Part shown: positions 17,670 to 25,540 of the stretch, piece after piece
Position numbering within the stretch: the first letter of the stretch is position 1
Layout: each line of letters opens with the position of its first letter
Assembly: GCA_012523095.1 (NCBI GenBank)
Contig: JAAYJE010000078.1
Location: 1 to 64,000 of the forward strand
Length of the DNA: 64,000 bases
Direction of reading: 5' to 3'
DNA from: Actinomycetota bacterium
GTDB lineage: Bacteria; Actinomycetota; Thermoleophilia; RBG-16-64-13
Position numbers and translations under genes: made by a program
Notes under the pieces: generated by a model
What the model saw: the letters and a program-made list of their open reading frames with translations, nothing else
Told to the model about the DNA's origin: nothing
The model's database searches: none

Positions 17670-18752
17670 TCAGCCTTTGGCGACAAACCCGGCCACCAGA
17701 TCGCCCACGGCATCGGTGCCCATGCCCATTTCGTTCGCGGTCATGGACTTCATCTTGGTCACTGCGTGAGCGATGCCATTCTCCACGAGAGAGGCGGCTG
17801 CGTTCTCACCCAGGTACTCGAGCATCATCTGCACGGCTCCGATAGCCGCCAGCGGGTTGATGGCGTTCTTGCCGGTCCACATGGGGGCGGTCCCGCCTAT
17901 GGGCTCGAACATGCTTACGCCGTCTGGGTTGATATTGCCTCCGGCGGCCACGCCGAGACCCCCTTGGGTGATCGCGCCGAGATCCGTGATGATGTCGCCG
18001 AACATGTTCTCCACCACCATGACGTCGAACATCTCCGGGTTCACCACCATGTAGAGACAGGTGGCGTCCACATGGTAATACTCCCGCTTGACGTCAGGAT
18101 ACTCCTGATCGCCGATCTCCGCGAAGACGCGGTCCCACAGTCTGTACATGTGGGTGAGCACGTTCGACTTGCCTATCAGGGCCAGGGTGTTGTTCTCGCC
18201 CACCCCGCGGGCCTTCTTCCCGTGATTGCGAGCGTACTCGAAGGCGTAGCGCAGGCAGCGGGCCACCTGGTCATAGGTGTAGACCATCTCCTGGATGGCC
18301 ACCTCGTCTTTGGTGCCGGGTCGAGAGTTGCCCCCCATACCGGTGTACATGCCGCCGCTGTTCTCGCGGATCACACAGTAGTCGATCTCCTTGGGTCCTT
18401 TGTTCTTGATGGGAGTCTCGACACCTGGGATCAGCCGTACGGGACGCAGATTGATGTACTGGTCGAGGGCGAAGCGGATCTTGAGAAGAACGCCCTGCTC
18501 CAGAGTGCCCGGCGGAACGTCGGGATGACCCATGGCCCCCAGGAAGATGGCGTCGTGCTCTTTGAATTCCTCAACGGCGGAGTCGGGCAGGGTCTCGCCG
18601 GTTCGCATGTACCGCTCGCCGCCGAAGTCATAGCGGGTCAGTTCGTAGGTGAACCCGGTCTGAGCGGCCGCTGCTGCGAGCACCTTGAGGCCCTCATTGA
18701 CAACCTCGGGTCCGGTCCCGTCACCGGGGATGACGGCGATACTGTAGCTCAC
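17670..18752 (-). CDS. leuB: 3-isopropylmalate dehydrogenase
   Basis: A 360-residue member of the isocitrate/isopropylmalate dehydrogenase family. It has IPGDGTGPEVV at 8-18, RENSGGMYTGMGG in the substrate region, KSNVLTHMYRLW, the metal aspartates in ENMFGDIITDLGA and GTAPMWTGKNAINPLA for NAD. The wording resembles the tartrate/homoisocitrate branch, so substrate range could be broader. Direct linkage to leuC and leuD supports the leucine role, and it would also act on methylmalate made via cimA. A GTG start is supported by AAAGGA eight bases upstream. It is the last gene of leuCDB. Confidence 0.88.
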   Translation of the reverse strand: MSYSIAVIPGDGTGPEVVNEGLKVLAAAAAQTGFTYELTRYDFGGERYMRTGETLPDSAVEEFKEHDAIFLGAMGHPDVPPGTLEQGVLLKIRFALDQYINLRPVRLIPGVETPIKNKGPKEIDYCVIRENSGGMYTGMGGNSRPGTKDEVAIQEMVYTYDQVARCLRYAFEYARNHGKKARGVGENNTLALIGKSNVLTHMYRLWDRVFAEIGDQEYPDVKREYYHVDATCLYMVVNPEMFDVMVVENMFGDIITDLGAITQGGLGVAAGGNINPDGVSMFEPIGGTAPMWTGKNAINPLAAIGAVQMMLEYLGENAAASLVENGIAHAVTKMKSMTANEMGMGTDAVGDLVAGFVAKG

Positions 18753-18789
18753 TCTTGGTTCCTTTCGGTTCTCGATGCCGGACGACGTC

Positions 18790-19290
18790 TCAGGCCGTAG
18801 CGGCGCGTTGTCTTAGATAGGGCAGCAGACCGCCGACCGCCACCAGTTCCTGCATGAAGGGCGGCAGCGGCTGGGCCTGATAGGTCACACCGGTGGTGAG
18901 ATCGGCGATCTCGCCGGAGGCGAGATCGACCGTCAGTCCGTCACCCTCCTTGATACCGTCCACCGCTTCCGGCGCCACTAGGATGGGCAGCCCCATGTTG
19001 AAGGCGTTGCGGTAGAAGATGCGGGCAAAACTCTTAGCGATGACCACGGAGACCCCGGCGGCCTTGATGGCGATGGGGGCATGCTCGCGCGACGAGCCGC
19101 AACCGAAGTTCTCTCTGGCCACGATGATGTCGCCCGGCTGTACCTTGCCGGCGAAGCTTGGGTCGGCGTCCTCCATCACGTGTGGAGCCAACTCAGCCGC
19201 GGTGGCCATGTTGAGGTATCTAGCCGGGATGATGAGGTCGGTATCGATGTCGCGGCCGAAGGTCCAGGCCCGTCCACGGAGCGCCGTCAT
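18790..19290 (-). CDS. leuD: 3-isopropylmalate dehydratase small subunit
   Basis: A 166-residue short-form LeuD (archaeal/HACN type). It has TFGRDIDTDLIIPARYLN near the start and the substrate loop NFGCGSSREHAPIAIKAAG in the middle, followed by SFARIFYRNAFNMGLP. With LeuC it isomerises 2-isopropylmalate to 3-isopropylmalate and probably citramalate to methylmalate. The start codon overlaps the leuC stop (ATGA), and leuB follows after 37 bases. Confidence 0.93.
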   Translation of the reverse strand: MTALRGRAWTFGRDIDTDLIIPARYLNMATAAELAPHVMEDADPSFAGKVQPGDIIVARENFGCGSSREHAPIAIKAAGVSVVIAKSFARIFYRNAFNMGLPILVAPEAVDGIKEGDGLTVDLASGEIADLTTGVTYQAQPLPPFMQELVAVGGLLPYLRQRAATA

Positions 19291-20582
19291 GACTGGCTCC
19301 TTCCCTCGCCGGAAGCCGGCGCCCCGATCTGGTCGGGGGTCGCGATATAGCCGGCCACGGCGCTCGCCGCGGCCACATACGGGCCGGCCAAGTACACCTC
19401 CGATTCCGGATGACCCATGCGACCTACGAAGTTGCGGTTGGTGGTGGAGACGGCCCTCTCACCCTTGGCCAGCACACCCATATGGCCTCCCAGACAGGGG
19501 CCGCAGGTGGGAGCCGACACTGCCGCCTCGGCGTCCAGGAACACGTCGAACAGCCCCTCGTCGTTGGCCTGCCTCCAGATGGCCTGCGTGGCCGGGATGA
19601 CGATGCAGCGGATGTCTTTGTGCACCTTGCGTCCCCGCAGGATCTCCGCCGCCTGGCGCAGGTCCTCGATGCGGCCGTTGGTGCAGCTGCCGATGACCAC
19701 CTGGTCGATCTTGATGGAACTCAGCTCGTCGGCCGGTTGGGTGTTCGAAGGCAGGTGCGGCTTAGCCACCATGAGCGGCACTTCGTCCGCCTTCCACGAG
19801 TAGACCCTTTCATACCAGGCGTCCGGATCGGAACTGTAGTAGCGCGGCGTACGGAGGAAGCGTCCCTCCACGTAGGCCTTGGTGGTGTCGTCGGGAGCGA
19901 TGATGCCGCTCTTGCCCCCGGCCTCGATGGCCATGTTGCAGATGGTGAAGCGGGAATCCATGGAGAGATTGCGGATGGCCGAACCGGTGAATTCCATCGC
20001 TTTATAGAGGGCCCCGTCCACCCCTATCTGTCCGATGGTGAAAAGGATGATGTCTTTTCCCGTCACGTAGCGGCCCAGGGCGCCCTCGAAGTCAAACCGG
20101 TGGCTCTCCGGCACCCGGAACCAGGCTTCACCCGTGGCCATGGCGCCGGCCAGATCGGTGGACCCGGCTCCTGTCGAAAAGGCGCCGAGAGCGCCGTACG
20201 TGCAGGTGTGGGAGTCGGCGCCGAGGATCACGTCTCCGGGACCGACCAAGCCCTGCTCGGGGAAGAAGGCATGTTCCACGCCCACACGGCCCACATCGTA
20301 CCAGTGCGTGAGTCCGTGCTTCTTGGAGAACTCCCGCATCTGCTTGACCAGTCCGGCCGACTTGATGTCCTTGTTGGGCGTCCAGTGGTCGGGTATAAGC
20401 ACGATCCTGTCCGGGTCGAAGATGTGCTCGAAGCCGGCCTTCTCGAACTCGTCGATGGCCACCGGGGCGGTCACGTCGTTACCGAAGCAGAAGTCGAGCT
20501 TCGCCATGATGAGGTCACCGGGCGCAACCGACTCTTTGCCGGCCGCCCTCGCCATGATCTTCTCGGTCATGGTCATAGCCAT
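19287..20582 (-). CDS. leuC: 3-isopropylmalate dehydratase large subunit
   Basis: A 431-residue aconitase-like large subunit of the short HACN/archaeal class, matching the short LeuD. The [4Fe-4S] ligands are in GSCTNGR and TCGPCLGGHMG. ADSHTCTYGALGAFSTGAGSTD is the conserved substrate region. First gene of leuC-leuD-leuB. The 389 bases upstream hold a Leu-rich 13-codon frame, a 33-codon frame and a hairpin, pointing to regulation by attenuation. Confidence 0.94.
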   Translation of the reverse strand: MAMTMTEKIMARAAGKESVAPGDLIMAKLDFCFGNDVTAPVAIDEFEKAGFEHIFDPDRIVLIPDHWTPNKDIKSAGLVKQMREFSKKHGLTHWYDVGRVGVEHAFFPEQGLVGPGDVILGADSHTCTYGALGAFSTGAGSTDLAGAMATGEAWFRVPESHRFDFEGALGRYVTGKDIILFTIGQIGVDGALYKAMEFTGSAIRNLSMDSRFTICNMAIEAGGKSGIIAPDDTTKAYVEGRFLRTPRYYSSDPDAWYERVYSWKADEVPLMVAKPHLPSNTQPADELSSIKIDQVVIGSCTNGRIEDLRQAAEILRGRKVHKDIRCIVIPATQAIWRQANDEGLFDVFLDAEAAVSAPTCGPCLGGHMGVLAKGERAVSTTNRNFVGRMGHPESEVYLAGPYVAAASAVAGYIATPDQIGAPASGEGRSQS

Positions 20583-20720
20583 GCCATGTACCCCCGTTCA
20601 CTAGACACTTCCTGCGGCGGGCGCAGACTTCCCGCCCAGACCCCCGCATCCGCGAGAGAAGACATTCTATTCCACGAGCGCACACGGGGCAAACCGGCGT
20701 GGCGTCACGCCCGAGTCGGT

Positions 20721-20753
20721 GCCGCCGAGGGCGTAGGTGAAGAAGTCGGCGGC
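20721..20753 (-). promoter_or_regulatory. Hairpin in the leuC leader
   Basis: GCCGCCGA (20721-20728) pairs perfectly with TCGGCGGC (20746-20753) across a 17-base loop, between the 33-codon frame and leuC. No T-run follows on the minus strand, so it is not a standard terminator. It could be one state of an attenuator. The rest of the 20583-20763 gap shows nothing else I can interpret. Confidence 0.3.
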
Positions 20754-20763
20754 GAGGGAGGAC

Positions 20764-20865
20764 CTAGTTGCCGATGACCACCGGCTTCTTACCAGGTGTG
20801 GCAGGCCTCTCAAGTGACGCCTCGTCCAGCTCCACTCTCAGCCCCACCCCATTGGTGACCTTCAT
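20764..20865 (-). CDS. 33-aa small protein frame in the leuC leader
   Basis: The frame starts ATG AAG GTC ACC with AGGAG eight bases upstream and encodes MKVTNGVGLRVELDEASL..., ending VVIGN. The composition is mixed, with no hydrophobic segment or Cys. Its ribosome site overlaps the stop codon of the Leu-rich mini-peptide just upstream (CTCCTA on the plus strand), so the two frames look translationally coupled. I do not recognise the product. It may be a true small protein or only a part of a leader-RNA switch for leuCDB. Confidence 0.45.
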   Translation of the reverse strand: MKVTNGVGLRVELDEASLERPATPGKKPVVIGN

Positions 20866-20875
20866 TCGGTCACTC

Positions 20876-20917
20876 CTAGACTTGTGCTGAGCCGCCGAGT
20901 AGGAGCATCAGTCTCAT
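20876..20917 (-). CDS. Putative leucine leader peptide of leuCDB
   Basis: A 13-residue frame, MRLMLLLGGSAQV. Four of its residues 3-7 are leucine (CTG ATG CTC CTA CTC), the pattern of an attenuation leader peptide whose ribosome stalls when charged Leu-tRNA is scarce. A weak AGGG lies five bases upstream. The flanking RNA can pair GTCTCA with TGAGAC, the latter overlapping the start codon. The stop codon overlaps the ribosome site of the next small frame. A TTGACA is present at 20949-20954 but no good -10 at standard spacing. Confidence 0.5.
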   Translation of the reverse strand: MRLMLLLGGSAQV

Positions 20918-20971
20918 TCGACCCTGCTCGGCCGACTGAGACCTCGTCTGTCAAGCACGGCGCACGAGAGC

Positions 20972-21334
20972 TCAGGGTTCCTCCGACGGCTCCACCGGCC
21001 CCGGATGATCCCAGTCGATACCTATGTAGTTGACCTCATCCTGAGTGGCGGTCTCAAGGACACCGGTGAGCACCGTCTCAGCCTCCGCCCGCGCGGTGAT
21101 CACGGAGGCTTCCCAATCGTCGGCATAGTCGTCCAGGTCGTAGGATGACCACCCCACCGAGGCGGGGACACCCTCCTCGTCGACACTCCACGCCTCTACG
21201 CCCGTCACCACGGCGCCGGCGTCCGCCAGGGTCTGGATGACCTCCGCGGCCAGATCCAGAGGCCAGCCGAAGTCCCCCCCGGCGATCATCGCCGCGCTAC
21301 GCAGATGCTCGGGGAGTATGCTCAGGTCCTTCAT
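20972..21334 (-). CDS. Hypothetical acidic protein, 120 aa
   Basis: A 120-residue acidic soluble protein with no signal peptide or membrane segment. Notable stretches are AGGDFGWPLDLAAEVIQTL and the aspartate-rich SSYDLDDYADDWEA; it ends in VEPSEEP. AAGGA lies 11 bases before the ATG. Size and acidity resemble small immunity-like or regulatory proteins but I recognise no family. It sits alone between the leuC control region and the SLH protein gene, both on the same strand. Confidence 0.7.
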   Translation of the reverse strand: MKDLSILPEHLRSAAMIAGGDFGWPLDLAAEVIQTLADAGAVVTGVEAWSVDEEGVPASVGWSSYDLDDYADDWEASVITARAEAETVLTGVLETATQDEVNYIGIDWDHPGPVEPSEEP

Positions 21335-21394
21335 CTCTGCGAGTTCCTTTCCTCACCCAGGTACTCCCGGAGCCTATCACGGCCCACCGGCCGC

Positions 21395-22627
21395 CTACCA
21401 GAGGCCGCAGGTGACGGTGATGCCGTTCGCTATCGCCCGAAGAGCGGTACCGTAGTTCGGTCCTACAGCCCACTTACCGCTCAACTCGTAGACGGTGCGC
21501 ACGTTCCCTTTGTGTGGGCTCCCATCGGACTGGAAGTGACGCGGATCGCCGGGCGTGCTGATCGGCCCGTTCGCCGGTTGCGTGACCATGCAACAGTAAG
21601 GGTCGCTCAAGTGGTCGACATAGACGTACCAGGCAAGGTGGGCATACTGAGCTATGACCCCCAGCTCGGCGGTGGCGAAGGAGTTGCCCGGCACGCCCCC
21701 CGTGGCCCCGATACCGGCCATGTTGTTCTGTTCAGGCGCCACGTCGCCGCCGTACTGTCCGTAGCCGGTCTCGTGGATCATCTGTGCCCAGGCCATATCC
21801 GCCCGGATGCCGAAACGCCTGCCGTACTTGACATACATCTTTGCCAGCTCTTCGAGCGACACCGTGAACTTGCCGTCATTGCCGCCGGTCTTCTGGCGAA
21901 AATAGCGTACCAGGTCGGTCGAATCGCCTAGGAAGCGACCGTTCAGCCCCGACATGTCGGTCCCCATCACGTTGAAAAGAAGGGCCGCCGCTTGAGCGCG
22001 TGTGGCGGTAGTGAGTGGAGACACCGAGCTCAACGATACACCGGGGGGCGCCAGCTCACGCAGGAGGCCGTTGTACTGAGCCACCCGGGCGATTATGGAA
22101 TGTGTGGTGTCGAAGTTGCCCCAGGCCGACTTATACGAAGCCGGGGGCACGTAGAGAGGCCTTTCGGCGGCTCGAGTGCCCATGGTCACCAGCTGCGAGA
22201 GGGTGATGGCCGCTTCGGGCTTGAAGATGGGTCCTGAAGGCCCCTCATACCCGACGACGATCTTCTCTCGAGCCGCCGCCGCCACGTAATTGTCCGGGTA
22301 CAGGTCGATATCGGAGCTCTTCTTCACGTCGATGAAGGCGCACTTATCGTCCTCAGTCACGTTGATGCGCATAGCCAGGATCACCATCTTGGCGAACTGT
22401 TGCCGTGTGACCTGTTCGTTGGGACGGAAAGTCCCGTCCGAGTACCCGTTTATAATGCCTAGTTGAGCCAGGGTCTCGATTTGGACGCGATACGTGTGGG
22501 AATCAGGCACGTCCTTGAACCCCGCCGCCAAGGCCTGGTCTGCGCACGGCCCCAGCAGAGCCCCGGCGAAAACGGCCGAAGAAACGATGATGATCAAGGC
22601 CGGAAGCCTGGAGAGTCTGGTTTTCAT
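21395..22627 (-). CDS. Secreted SLH-domain protein with glucosaminidase domain
   Basis: From the ATG of MKTRLSRLPALIIIV the protein has 410 residues with a signal peptide cleaved after about ALA (residue 34). Three S-layer homology repeats follow: FKDVPDSHTYRVQIETLAQL..., an IDVKK/YPDNYV unit and an AWGNFDTT unit. They attach proteins to the cell wall. The C-terminal half is a GH73-type N-acetylglucosaminidase with catalytic-type MIHETGYGQYGG and NNMAGIGATG, probably a peptidoglycan hydrolase. An ATG seven codons upstream (22648) has a weak GGGGTGG site and could be the true start. The HAD gene is divergent. Confidence 0.88.
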   Translation of the reverse strand: MKTRLSRLPALIIIVSSAVFAGALLGPCADQALAAGFKDVPDSHTYRVQIETLAQLGIINGYSDGTFRPNEQVTRQQFAKMVILAMRINVTEDDKCAFIDVKKSSDIDLYPDNYVAAAAREKIVVGYEGPSGPIFKPEAAITLSQLVTMGTRAAERPLYVPPASYKSAWGNFDTTHSIIARVAQYNGLLRELAPPGVSLSSVSPLTTATRAQAAALLFNVMGTDMSGLNGRFLGDSTDLVRYFRQKTGGNDGKFTVSLEELAKMYVKYGRRFGIRADMAWAQMIHETGYGQYGGDVAPEQNNMAGIGATGGVPGNSFATAELGVIAQYAHLAWYVYVDHLSDPYCCMVTQPANGPISTPGDPRHFQSDGSPHKGNVRTVYELSGKWAVGPNYGTALRAIANGITVTCGLW

Positions 22628-22751
22628 GGTGAGGAAGGATACCAACATGCACCACCCCGAGCTTGTCTCGATCCGCTCCCAAGGCGCGCAGGATGCCCGC
22701 CCGGCGAGGAGCCGCGACCTGTTCGTCAACCCCTATTCTTTCCGGACCGGG

Positions 22752-23510
22752 ATGGATAGCCCTGCAATCACGGCCCTCACTTTCGACCTTTGGAACACCC
22801 TCTACGCCGTCGACGGAGGCCGGGACACCGTAAGGCCGCGGAGGATGCAGGCCCTCCGGCGGGCACTCGCCGCGGGTGGAGCCCACCCTGCAGAGGACGA
22901 GATGGAGCAGGCCTTCCGTTCCGCCTTCGATGCGTTCATGAAGGCTTGGACCACGGGCCGGCACTACGGCGCGCATCACCAAGTGCTGCACTTCCTGGCC
23001 CGGTTCGGAGTCGATCCGGACGCCATCGGTGAAGAGGCCGTCGGCCGAGCGGCCCACGAGATCGAGGAGGCCTCGCGGTCCGCGAGGCTGGAGCTTCTTC
23101 CAGGCGTGCGGGAGACCATACCCGCTCTTGCGGCCGCCGGGTACCGTCTCGGCATCATCTCCGACACCAGTCTGACCCCGGGGCGTATCCTGCGGGAGTT
23201 TCTGGCCGACGACGGCCTGCTGGAGTGTTTCTCGGTGCTGACCTTCTCCGACGAGACCGGATATCCCAAGCCCGACCGGCGCATGTTCGAAACCACCCTC
23301 GCCGGACTGGACGTCGAACCGGGCCGCGCGGTACACGTGGGAGACACACCCCGGACGGATATCGCGGGGGCCAGAGCCGTAGGCATGGTGACCATCCGTT
23401 GCGCGGGTTCAGCCGACCATGTGGAGCCGCCCCAGGCCGACTTCGTGATCCGTGATCACCGAGAGATCGCGGCCATTCTGAAGCAGCTGGGCCCGGCGGG
23501 ATCAGACTGA
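22752..23510 (+). CDS. HAD superfamily hydrolase
   Basis: From MDSPAITALTFDLWNTLY this is a 252-residue HAD phosphatase. Motif I is DLWNTLY, with Trp in place of Asp at the usual acid-base position DxD, so the canonical second Asp is absent. Motif II Thr/Ser lies in IISDTSLT, motif III Lys in GYPKPD, and motif IV in HVGDTPRTDIAGA, with a four-helix cap between. The DxW motif also occurs in haloacid dehalogenase-like members. An earlier in-frame ATG at 22647 has AAGGA upstream but would overlap the divergent SLH gene start. Substrate unknown. Confidence 0.85.
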   Translation: MDSPAITALTFDLWNTLYAVDGGRDTVRPRRMQALRRALAAGGAHPAEDEMEQAFRSAFDAFMKAWTTGRHYGAHHQVLHFLARFGVDPDAIGEEAVGRAAHEIEEASRSARLELLPGVRETIPALAAAGYRLGIISDTSLTPGRILREFLADDGLLECFSVLTFSDETGYPKPDRRMFETTLAGLDVEPGRAVHVGDTPRTDIAGARAVGMVTIRCAGSADHVEPPQADFVIRDHREIAAILKQLGPAGSD

Positions 23511-23557
23511 GCGGCGCTCCGGCCCAAGCGGGACGCCGCACGACATGGCCGATTCCG

Positions 23558-24394
23558 TCAGGATCCGGCCGGTTCCGCCATGATCCGGCTCCAACGCACC
23601 CCGGCCGACACGCCTAAGTCGGTCAGTCTCCGAATCGCTTTCTCACGCACGTCCACCGCCAGCGTCCAAGCGTCGGCCTGGGTGGCGGCCCAAGCCGAGA
23701 GACGTACCGAGATCCCCAGGTTGTCGGCGTCCACCACCTGCACGGAGGGCTCCGGGTCCCGCAAGAACAGGGGATGAGTCCGAGCTTCATCGAGAAGGAT
23801 AGTGCGAACGGTCTCCACGTCGGCGCCGTATTCCAAGCGCAGAAGCACCAGCGCCGGCATGCGCGGATCGACGAGCGTGTAATTGCGGATGCTCTGGTCG
23901 GAGAGGATCTTGTTGGGGATCACCAGACGCCGGTTGTCCCAAGTGTGGATGTTGGTGTAGAAGAGACCGATCGACTCCACCGTCCCGTACTCATCGTCGA
24001 TCGTGACCCTGTCACCCAATCTGATGGGTTGTGCGAAGGCGATGATCACGCCCGATACCAAGTTGGCCATTGTGGTCTGAGCCGCGAAACCCAATGCGAT
24101 ACCCACCACGCCCGCTGAGGCGAACATGCCCACCGCCACACGCTTGAGGGCGGCCACGTCCATGATCCAGAACACCAGACCTACCGCCACGAAGAACAGA
24201 GTCACCGCCGATAGCCTCTGTATCATCCTGAGACGCGTCTCAGCTCCCGGATCAACGCTGGGCAGTTCCCGCCGTTTAGAGAAGCGGTTGATGCTGTGGC
24301 GCAGGATCCAGTAGACCACCCAGGCGGCCACCAGCACCAACACCGAGACTCCGGCATTCACGAAGTGTTTCTCGTTGACCTCCCAGAAACTCAT
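23558..24394 (-). CDS. Small-conductance mechanosensitive channel (MscS family)
   Basis: A 278-residue MscS protein. Three membrane segments lie at about 12-31, 62-84 and 88-115; the pore helix carries the Gly/Ala packing pattern ASAGVVGIALGFAAQTTMANLVSG, followed by the beta domain with GDRVTIDDEYGTVESIGL and the VIPNKILSDQSIRNYT signature. It opens under turgor stress to release solutes. The start has AGGAG six bases upstream. Open frames with coding-like composition end just before it (24404). Confidence 0.94.
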   Translation of the reverse strand: MSFWEVNEKHFVNAGVSVLVLVAAWVVYWILRHSINRFSKRRELPSVDPGAETRLRMIQRLSAVTLFFVAVGLVFWIMDVAALKRVAVGMFASAGVVGIALGFAAQTTMANLVSGVIIAFAQPIRLGDRVTIDDEYGTVESIGLFYTNIHTWDNRRLVIPNKILSDQSIRNYTLVDPRMPALVLLRLEYGADVETVRTILLDEARTHPLFLRDPEPSVQVVDADNLGISVRLSAWAATQADAWTLAVDVREKAIRRLTDLGVSAGVRWSRIMAEPAGS

Positions 24395-24403
24395 GGCCGA
24401 CTC

Positions 24404-24686
24404 CTATTCCTCCAGGCTGAATGGTCGGTATGCTCGGGTGCAGTCGCCGGCCGTCAGCTCCACGTGCCCCTCTTCGTATCGTGATCTATCCAGACTCCGT
24501 GATCTCAGTGAACTTCTAAAGGATGTTTCCATCCAGGTCTTCGGCGCCTATCGTCAAAGCATATCTGCCCGGGATCGCGTAGTAAGGAACCATAATGAAC
24601 GACGTGTCGCCGAAGGTCATGGCAGAGGTGATGTCTCCGTCGCCGCCGTAGCCTCGTGCCGAGTATAGGACGACGGGCCGGTCCAG
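24404..24686 (-). other. Possible degraded gene (two overlapping coding-like frames)
   Basis: The 483 bases between the MscS and LigD-type genes hold no intact gene. On the minus strand a 56-codon open frame without a plausible start (24516-24686) includes ITSAMTFGDTSFIMVPYY and AIPGRYALTIGAEDLDGN before a stop. A second, frame-shifted 42-codon frame (24404-24532) ends RYEEGHVELTAGDCTRAY...LEE 12 bases before the MscS start. Both read like beta-rich protein ends, and a third frame just upstream reads similarly. This could be a gene broken by frameshifts, or coincidence. I see nothing in 24687-24877. Confidence 0.3.
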
Positions 24687-24877
24687 TCACGAATAACGAG
24701 CGGCCGGGGCATATCGTCAGGCCCCATTGGGAAGATACAAGGCGACGCGGCCTATGTCCACGCAGGCCCGTGCGTACGGCCGACGCGCCCGCCGCCGGTC
24801 GAAGCTCCTGCCGCCGGCCGACGGGCCTGCCGGAGACGACGCCCCGATGTTCAAGCCATCACGAGGAGGATACGCCG

Positions 24878-25540
24878 ATGAGCGACGCGGATTCAGACAA
24901 GACCGGCCCTGCCGCTGAGGTTCTGGCCGAATATCATCGCCGGCGGGATTTCACCCGCACCTCCGAACCGGCCGGAACCCATCCGTCCACAGATGTCGAG
25001 GCGCCCGAGCGCCCGGTCTTCGTGGTGCAGAAGCATGCCGCCTCGAGCCTGCACTACGACCTGCGCTTGGAGCTGGAGGGCGTCCTCAAGTCCTGGGCGG
25101 TGCCGAAGGGACCCTCGCTCGATCCCGCCGACAAGCGGCTGGCGGTCATGACGGAAGACCATCCCCTGGAGTATGCCGCTTTCGAGGGGATCATCCCCGA
25201 AGGGGAGTATGGGGGCGGAACGGTCATGGTATGGGACTTCGGTTGGTGGGAACTCGATGTGACCCGTGGGGGGACTCCGAAGAATCGTGGACATGCCGAG
25301 GGGGTCCGCGTCGGAGCCGACGGGGCTCTCGCGCGGGGCGACCTCAAATTCATCATCCACGGGCAGAAGCTCGCCGGGAGCTGGACCCTCGTACAGATGA
25401 AGAACCGCGGGGAGAAGAACTGGCTGCTCATCAAACACCGTGATACGGCCGCCCGGCCGGGGTCCAGCATCACCACTGAGGCGCCCGACTCCATCGCCAC
25501 AGGCCGGTCCATAGAGCAGATCGCCCTGGAGGAGACATGA
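24878..25540 (+). CDS. LigD-type 3'-phosphoesterase (DNA polymerase ligase N) domain protein
   Basis: A 220-residue free-standing PE domain, as found at the N-terminus of LigD in bacterial end-joining. The start ATG has GAGGAGGA seven bases upstream. Conserved stretches are FVVQKHAASSLHYDLRLE (with the His/Asp/Arg cluster for Mn and 3'-phosphate), SWAVPKGPS, EGEYGGGTVMVWD and LKFIIHGQKLAGSWTLVQM. It would trim 3' ribonucleotides or phosphates at breaks. No ku, polymerase or ligase gene is in the window. The stop overlaps the SDR gene start (ATGA). Confidence 0.92.
   Translation: MSDADSDKTGPAAEVLAEYHRRRDFTRTSEPAGTHPSTDVEAPERPVFVVQKHAASSLHYDLRLELEGVLKSWAVPKGPSLDPADKRLAVMTEDHPLEYAAFEGIIPEGEYGGGTVMVWDFGWWELDVTRGGTPKNRGHAEGVRVGADGALARGDLKFIIHGQKLAGSWTLVQMKNRGEKNWLLIKHRDTAARPGSSITTEAPDSIATGRSIEQIALEET

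Noticed and set aside
20949..20954. TTGACA as the leuC promoter -35
   Set aside because: No acceptable -10 hexamer lies 16-19 bases downstream, so the promoter is not assigned.
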